Notes under the pieces: model-generated
Told to the model about the DNA's origin: nothing
The model's input: the letters and a program-made list of their open reading frames with translations, nothing else
The model's database searches: none
Assembly (NCBI GenBank): GCA_963524205.1
Contig: CAURED010000008.1
Coordinates: 70,633 to 134,632, forward strand
Direction of reading: 5' to 3'
Length of the DNA: 64,000 nt
From: Aminipila sp963524205
GTDB taxonomy: Bacteria > Bacillota > Clostridia > Peptostreptococcales > Anaerovoracaceae
Program-made: the position numbers and the translations under genes
Part shown: positions 61,035 through 64,000 of the stretch, in pieces
Layout: each line of letters starts with the position of its first letter
How positions within the stretch are numbered: position 1 is the stretch's first letter

Positions 61035-61736
61035 ATGCTTTGGCCTTGCTCTAGCAAAAGATTTAAAGCTTGTGAAAAGAAAACAAGCAAATGGATAAAA
61101 TTCTTTATTGTGTTTGTAATAATCACACTTATAGGGAGTTTTATAGGATGGAGATTCATCAAAGTAGTACAGCCTTCAATAGAATCTTTGGCAGAAATAA
61201 AGGCGAAAGAAATGGTAACCTATGCAATAAATGAAGCTACCTGTAAACAGTTTTTTAAAGAAGCTACTAATGTTGAAGATTTACTTATAATAAATACTGA
61301 TAATGAGGGAAGCATAGAATTAGTGCAATCCAATACAGTAGCCATGAATATTTTAGCAGCAGAACTCGGCAAGGAAATAAAACAGATGTATAGGGATATG
61401 AAACCAACTAGATTGAAAGTGCCTTTAGGAACTATTTTAGGCAGTCAATTAATGTCACAGTCAGATTTAAATGTAAATATGAAGGTTTTACCTATTAGTG
61501 TAGCCAATATAGAGTTTTTAAGTGAGTTTGAGTCCCAAGGAATAAATCAAACGAAATATAAAGTATATTTATCCCTGACTAGTAAAGTTAGAGTAATGGC
61601 CCCTTTTTCATCAAAAACATTAGAGGTACATAATGTGGTTCTAGTTTCCGAGGCAGTAATATTAGGGAAGGTACCAAATAGTTATGTTAATGTACCTGAA
61701 CAAAATATTTTAGATGGCATGAATTCTGGGCAGTGA
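61035..61736 (+). CDS. yunB: Sporulation protein YunB
   Basis: A 233-residue protein with one N-terminal membrane helix (about 20-42, FFIVFVIITLIGSFIGWRF) and an extracytoplasmic domain, matching the YunB family; in B. subtilis yunB is made in the mother cell under sigma-E. The start at 61035 follows GGGGGTG. CATATAAT upstream (61000-61007) resembles a sigma-E -10, but no matching -35 is found at the right distance. Its presence suggests a spore-forming lineage. Confidence 0.85.
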   Translation: MLWPCSSKRFKACEKKTSKWIKFFIVFVIITLIGSFIGWRFIKVVQPSIESLAEIKAKEMVTYAINEATCKQFFKEATNVEDLLIINTDNEGSIELVQSNTVAMNILAAELGKEIKQMYRDMKPTRLKVPLGTILGSQLMSQSDLNVNMKVLPISVANIEFLSEFESQGINQTKYKVYLSLTSKVRVMAPFSSKTLEVHNVVLVSEAVILGKVPNSYVNVPEQNILDGMNSGQ

Positions 61737-61771
61737 TTGTTAATAAAAAAAGGTATGGTAAAATATAAGAT
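61737..61771 (+). promoter_or_regulatory. Extended -10 promoter abutting the hflX start codon
   Basis: -35 TTGTTA (61737-61742), a 16-nt spacer and extended -10 TGGTAAAAT (hexamer 61759-61764). The -10 ends 7 nt before the ATG at 61772, so transcription should start on the ATG. No ribosome binding site is seen. Confidence 0.55.
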
Positions 61772-63052
61772 ATGTTAAAATTTAGTGAAAATAATGAAGT
61801 AATACAAAATGAGGCGTATAAGGCTATTCTTGTGGGTCTTCAAATTAATGAGGACATTACCTATTCAATGGAAGAACTGGAAGGGCTTGCAGAAGCAGCA
61901 GGAGTAGAAGTTTTGGGAACTATGGTTCAAAATTTGGAAAGACCAAATAGTGCTACTTTTATAGGAAAGGGAAAAGTAGTAGAACTAGCTGAAATGTGCA
62001 GTAATATGGAAGCAGATACGGTTATTTTTAACGATGAACTTTCAGGAATGCAGCTTAGAAACATAGAGGAAGCCATAGGGGTCAGGGTAATTGACAGGAC
62101 TATTTTAATTTTAGATATTTTTGCATCAAGGGCAGTATCAAGCGAGGGAAAATTGCAGGTTGAACTAGCTCAGCTCCAATATAGAATGCCCAGATTGCTT
62201 GGGTTTGGCAAAAGTTTATCAAGACTTGGAGGAGGCATAGGAACTAGGGGACCAGGAGAGAAGAAACTTGAAACGGATAGAAGACATATTCAGCGCAGGC
62301 TGGATGACATAAAAGCTGAAATTGCTGAGATAAAAGGAAACAGAAATGTTCAGAGAGCAAAAAGGGAGAAAGCAGGCCTGCCTATTGTAGCACTTGTAGG
62401 TTATACTAACGCAGGTAAGTCAGCGATTATGAACAGACTTTTAGAAGAGGTAGAACGACAGGATAAAGTTGTTTTGGAAAAGGACATGCTTTTTGCTACC
62501 CTGGATACAGCACAAAGGAGTATTAAACTAGATACAAACTATGAGTTTATACTAATTGACACGGTTGGATTTGTAAGTAAACTGCCCCATTCTCTTATAA
62601 ATGCGTTTAAGGCAACTCTTGAAGAGGTGATGTATGCGGATTTACTTCTTCATGTGGTAGATGCTTCTTATGAGAAAAATGAATTCCATATTGAGGTTAC
62701 AAATAAAGTACTTAAAGAAATTGGTGCAGGCAATAAGGAGAGAGTTTTAGTATATAACAAAATAGATTTATTAGAAAATGAAGTGCTTCCAGTTACTGAT
62801 GAGGAATATATTTGCATCTCTGCAAAGCGTGGTGATAATTTTGAACAAATTATTGAAATGATTAAGGGAAAACTTTTTTCTAATAGAATCACTACAAAAT
62901 TACTCATTCCATATGATCGAGGAGATATTTCTTCATATTTATGCGAAAAAGCTAAAGTTATATCAATTGATTATGTTGAATCTGGCACAGCATTCGAGGT
63001 TGAACTTATGGAAGCAGACTATAATAGGTTGAAAGAATATGATACAATATAA
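61772..63052 (+). CDS. hflX: GTPase HflX
   Basis: Ribosome-associated GTPase that splits or rescues stalled ribosomes under stress. The 426 residues have the glycine-rich HflX N-terminal domain (GRGPGEKKLE-like GTRGPGEKKLETDRR), a coiled-coil linker, and the G domain with G1 GYTNAGKSAIMN, G3 DTVGFV and G4 NKID. The start at 61772 lacks a ribosome binding site, and a -10 box abuts it. It overlaps yigZ by 14 nt. Confidence 0.95.
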   Translation: MLKFSENNEVIQNEAYKAILVGLQINEDITYSMEELEGLAEAAGVEVLGTMVQNLERPNSATFIGKGKVVELAEMCSNMEADTVIFNDELSGMQLRNIEEAIGVRVIDRTILILDIFASRAVSSEGKLQVELAQLQYRMPRLLGFGKSLSRLGGGIGTRGPGEKKLETDRRHIQRRLDDIKAEIAEIKGNRNVQRAKREKAGLPIVALVGYTNAGKSAIMNRLLEEVERQDKVVLEKDMLFATLDTAQRSIKLDTNYEFILIDTVGFVSKLPHSLINAFKATLEEVMYADLLLHVVDASYEKNEFHIEVTNKVLKEIGAGNKERVLVYNKIDLLENEVLPVTDEEYICISAKRGDNFEQIIEMIKGKLFSNRITTKLLIPYDRGDISSYLCEKAKVISIDYVESGTAFEVELMEADYNRLKEYDTI

Positions 63053-63668
63053 TACTATACAAAAAGAAGGTTATGCTGAACAAATAATAGACAAATCCAG
63101 GTTTATAGCCTATGTTTGTCCAGTAGATTCTAAAGAAGAGGCGGATGCTTTTATTACTAAAATTAAGGCTAAGCATAAAGATGCTACGCATAATGTACCC
63201 GCAATGGTGATTGGGGATAAATTTCAGATTCAATGGGCAAGTGATGATGGGGAACCTCAAGGGACCTCAGGTGCGCCCATGGTTCAAATGCTTGTAAAAG
63301 AAGGACTAACTAACCTTGTAGTAGTAGTAACTAGATATTTTGGAGGTATAAAACTAGGAACGGGTGGACTAGTAAGAGCATATACTGGTTCTGCAAAACT
63401 GGGAATTAAAGCAGCCGGGATTTGTGCAGTAAAAGATATGTGTCTTGTCAGTGTAAAACTGGATTATACATATTTAAGCAAATTGCAGAATGTATCTCAA
63501 AATGGAAATTTTGAGATACAAGACCTTATTTATGAAGATTCCGTTAAAGCAATTTTATTGGTGGAACCAGAAAAAAAAGAAGATTTAAGAATATTAATAG
63601 CAAATTTAACTAGCGGAACGGGCGTTTTGCTAGAGGAAAAAATAGAACAAATAAAGGTAGCAATATAG
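63039..63668 (+). CDS. yigZ: YigZ/IMPACT family (UPF0029) protein
   Basis: A 209-residue protein with the N-terminal UPF0029 domain (SRFIAYVCPVDSKEEA, WASDDGEPQGTSGAPM, VVTRYFGGIKLGTGGLVRAY) and a small C-terminal ferredoxin-like domain (DUF1949). Related proteins are thought to bind nucleic acid or ribosomes; the role is not established. It overlaps hflX by 14 nt and is probably translated by coupling, which fits a ribosome-linked task. Confidence 0.9.
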   Translation: MIQYNTIQKEGYAEQIIDKSRFIAYVCPVDSKEEADAFITKIKAKHKDATHNVPAMVIGDKFQIQWASDDGEPQGTSGAPMVQMLVKEGLTNLVVVVTRYFGGIKLGTGGLVRAYTGSAKLGIKAAGICAVKDMCLVSVKLDYTYLSKLQNVSQNGNFEIQDLIYEDSVKAILLVEPEKKEDLRILIANLTSGTGVLLEEKIEQIKVAI

Positions 63669-63746
63669 ACAATTTTTACATTAGTTGGAATTGCAAGGAA
63701 TCACAGACGAAAAGATAAAAAAGTAAAAGAAAATGTAAAAAAGTGT

Positions 63747-63775
63747 TTGACATAATAGTACTGCTATGCTAAGAT
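63747..63775 (+). promoter_or_regulatory. Promoter of tRNA-Asn
   Basis: -35 TTGACA (63747-63752, consensus), a 17-nt spacer and -10 TAAGAT (63770-63775), 43 nt before the tRNA. The stretch 63669-63746 holds nothing I recognise. Confidence 0.75.
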
Positions 63776-63818
63776 AAATATCGTCGCTAATGCATATCGC
63801 AAGCATCGGCAAGGTTGT

Positions 63819-63893
<75 letters not shown>

Positions 63894-63930
63894 ATATTTA
63901 GAAAAGCATTTTAAACTTCAATAAAAAGTG

Positions 63931-63959
63931 TTGACAAGCGATATGAAATAGTGTAACAT
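63931..63959 (+). promoter_or_regulatory. Promoter pointing out of the window
   Basis: -35 TTGACA (63931-63936), a 17-nt spacer and -10 TAACAT (63954-63959). It probably serves another gene, perhaps another tRNA, after the window end. Confidence 0.6.
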
Positions 63960-64000
63960 AAGTAAATGTGTCAAGTAGATAAAACACTGGTACAGCAAGT

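Overview
This AT-rich window comes from a Firmicutes chromosome of the class Clostridia. The main pointers are CodY with hslVU upstream, sigma-54, a sporulation protein (YunB), the short HisG/HisZ pair, a membrane pyrophosphatase and strong AGGAGG ribosome binding sites. I lean towards an anaerobic amino-acid-metabolising group such as Anaerovoracaceae/Family XIII, but that family-level guess is weak. I see no prophage, insertion sequence, CRISPR array or rRNA. One tRNA gene is present. No stretch above 300 bases lacks a gene.

Layout. 1-3332 (+): the 3' part of pfkA, then a co-directional MalT/LuxR-type regulator. 3342-10930 (-): a nearly complete histidine operon hisZ-G-D-C-B-H-A-F-IE that lacks only a histidinol-phosphate phosphatase. 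11074-16004 (-): GAPDH paralogue 1, a GntR/FCD regulator, isocitrate dehydrogenase and aconitase (the glutamate-forming branch of the TCA cycle). 16272-19289 (+): NCS1 permease and hydantoinase/dihydropyrimidinase behind a promoter whose spacer is a CodY-box match. 19284-19916 (-): endonuclease III. 20100-25002 (+): RND efflux adaptor, pump and TetR repressor with a likely operator. 25082-26571 (-): SEC-C protein and homoserine dehydrogenase. 26764-28782 (+): TrmL and RpoN. 28880-33354 (+): gap-pgk-tpiA-eno with no phosphoglycerate mutase. 33483-35847 (+): secG and the pyrophosphatase. 35958-38378 (+): an SDR and pdxST (PLP synthesis). 38517-40728 (+): a 45-residue CXXC protein, a membrane ferredoxin-like protein and an MFS transporter. 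40946-42013 (+): ilvE. 42104-43725 (-): ECF sigma factor and DUF4179-type partner. 43959-46437 (+): small lipoprotein and RNase R. 46440-51297 (-): trkA, two trkH genes and a CBS protein. 51499-52918 (+): MBL-fold hydrolase and HAD phosphatase. 53039-59968 (+): yraN-comM-dprA-topA-hslV-hslU. 60188-63668 (+): codY, yunB, hflX, yigZ. 63819-63893 (+): tRNA-Asn.

Most interesting signal: a 59-bp palindromic element occurs three times (12854-12912 on -, 29935-29993 and 30023-30081 on +). All copies have the same length, invariant outer arms, and a closing base pair that changes T-A to C-G between copies. In both places where it occurs it ends 14-19 nt before a start codon, directly against the ribosome binding site (gntR and pgk), and it points in the direction of the gene. 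It looks like a structured leader or intercistronic RNA element, or a small mobile palindrome, and I do not recognise it. Other regulatory logic that can be read directly: a CodY-box match filling a promoter spacer, an operator on a perfect consensus aconitase promoter, a TetR operator before the efflux operon, a nested stem before the pyrophosphatase gene, and two genes (rnr, hflX) whose extended -10 boxes place the transcript start on the ATG, which suggests leaderless mRNAs.
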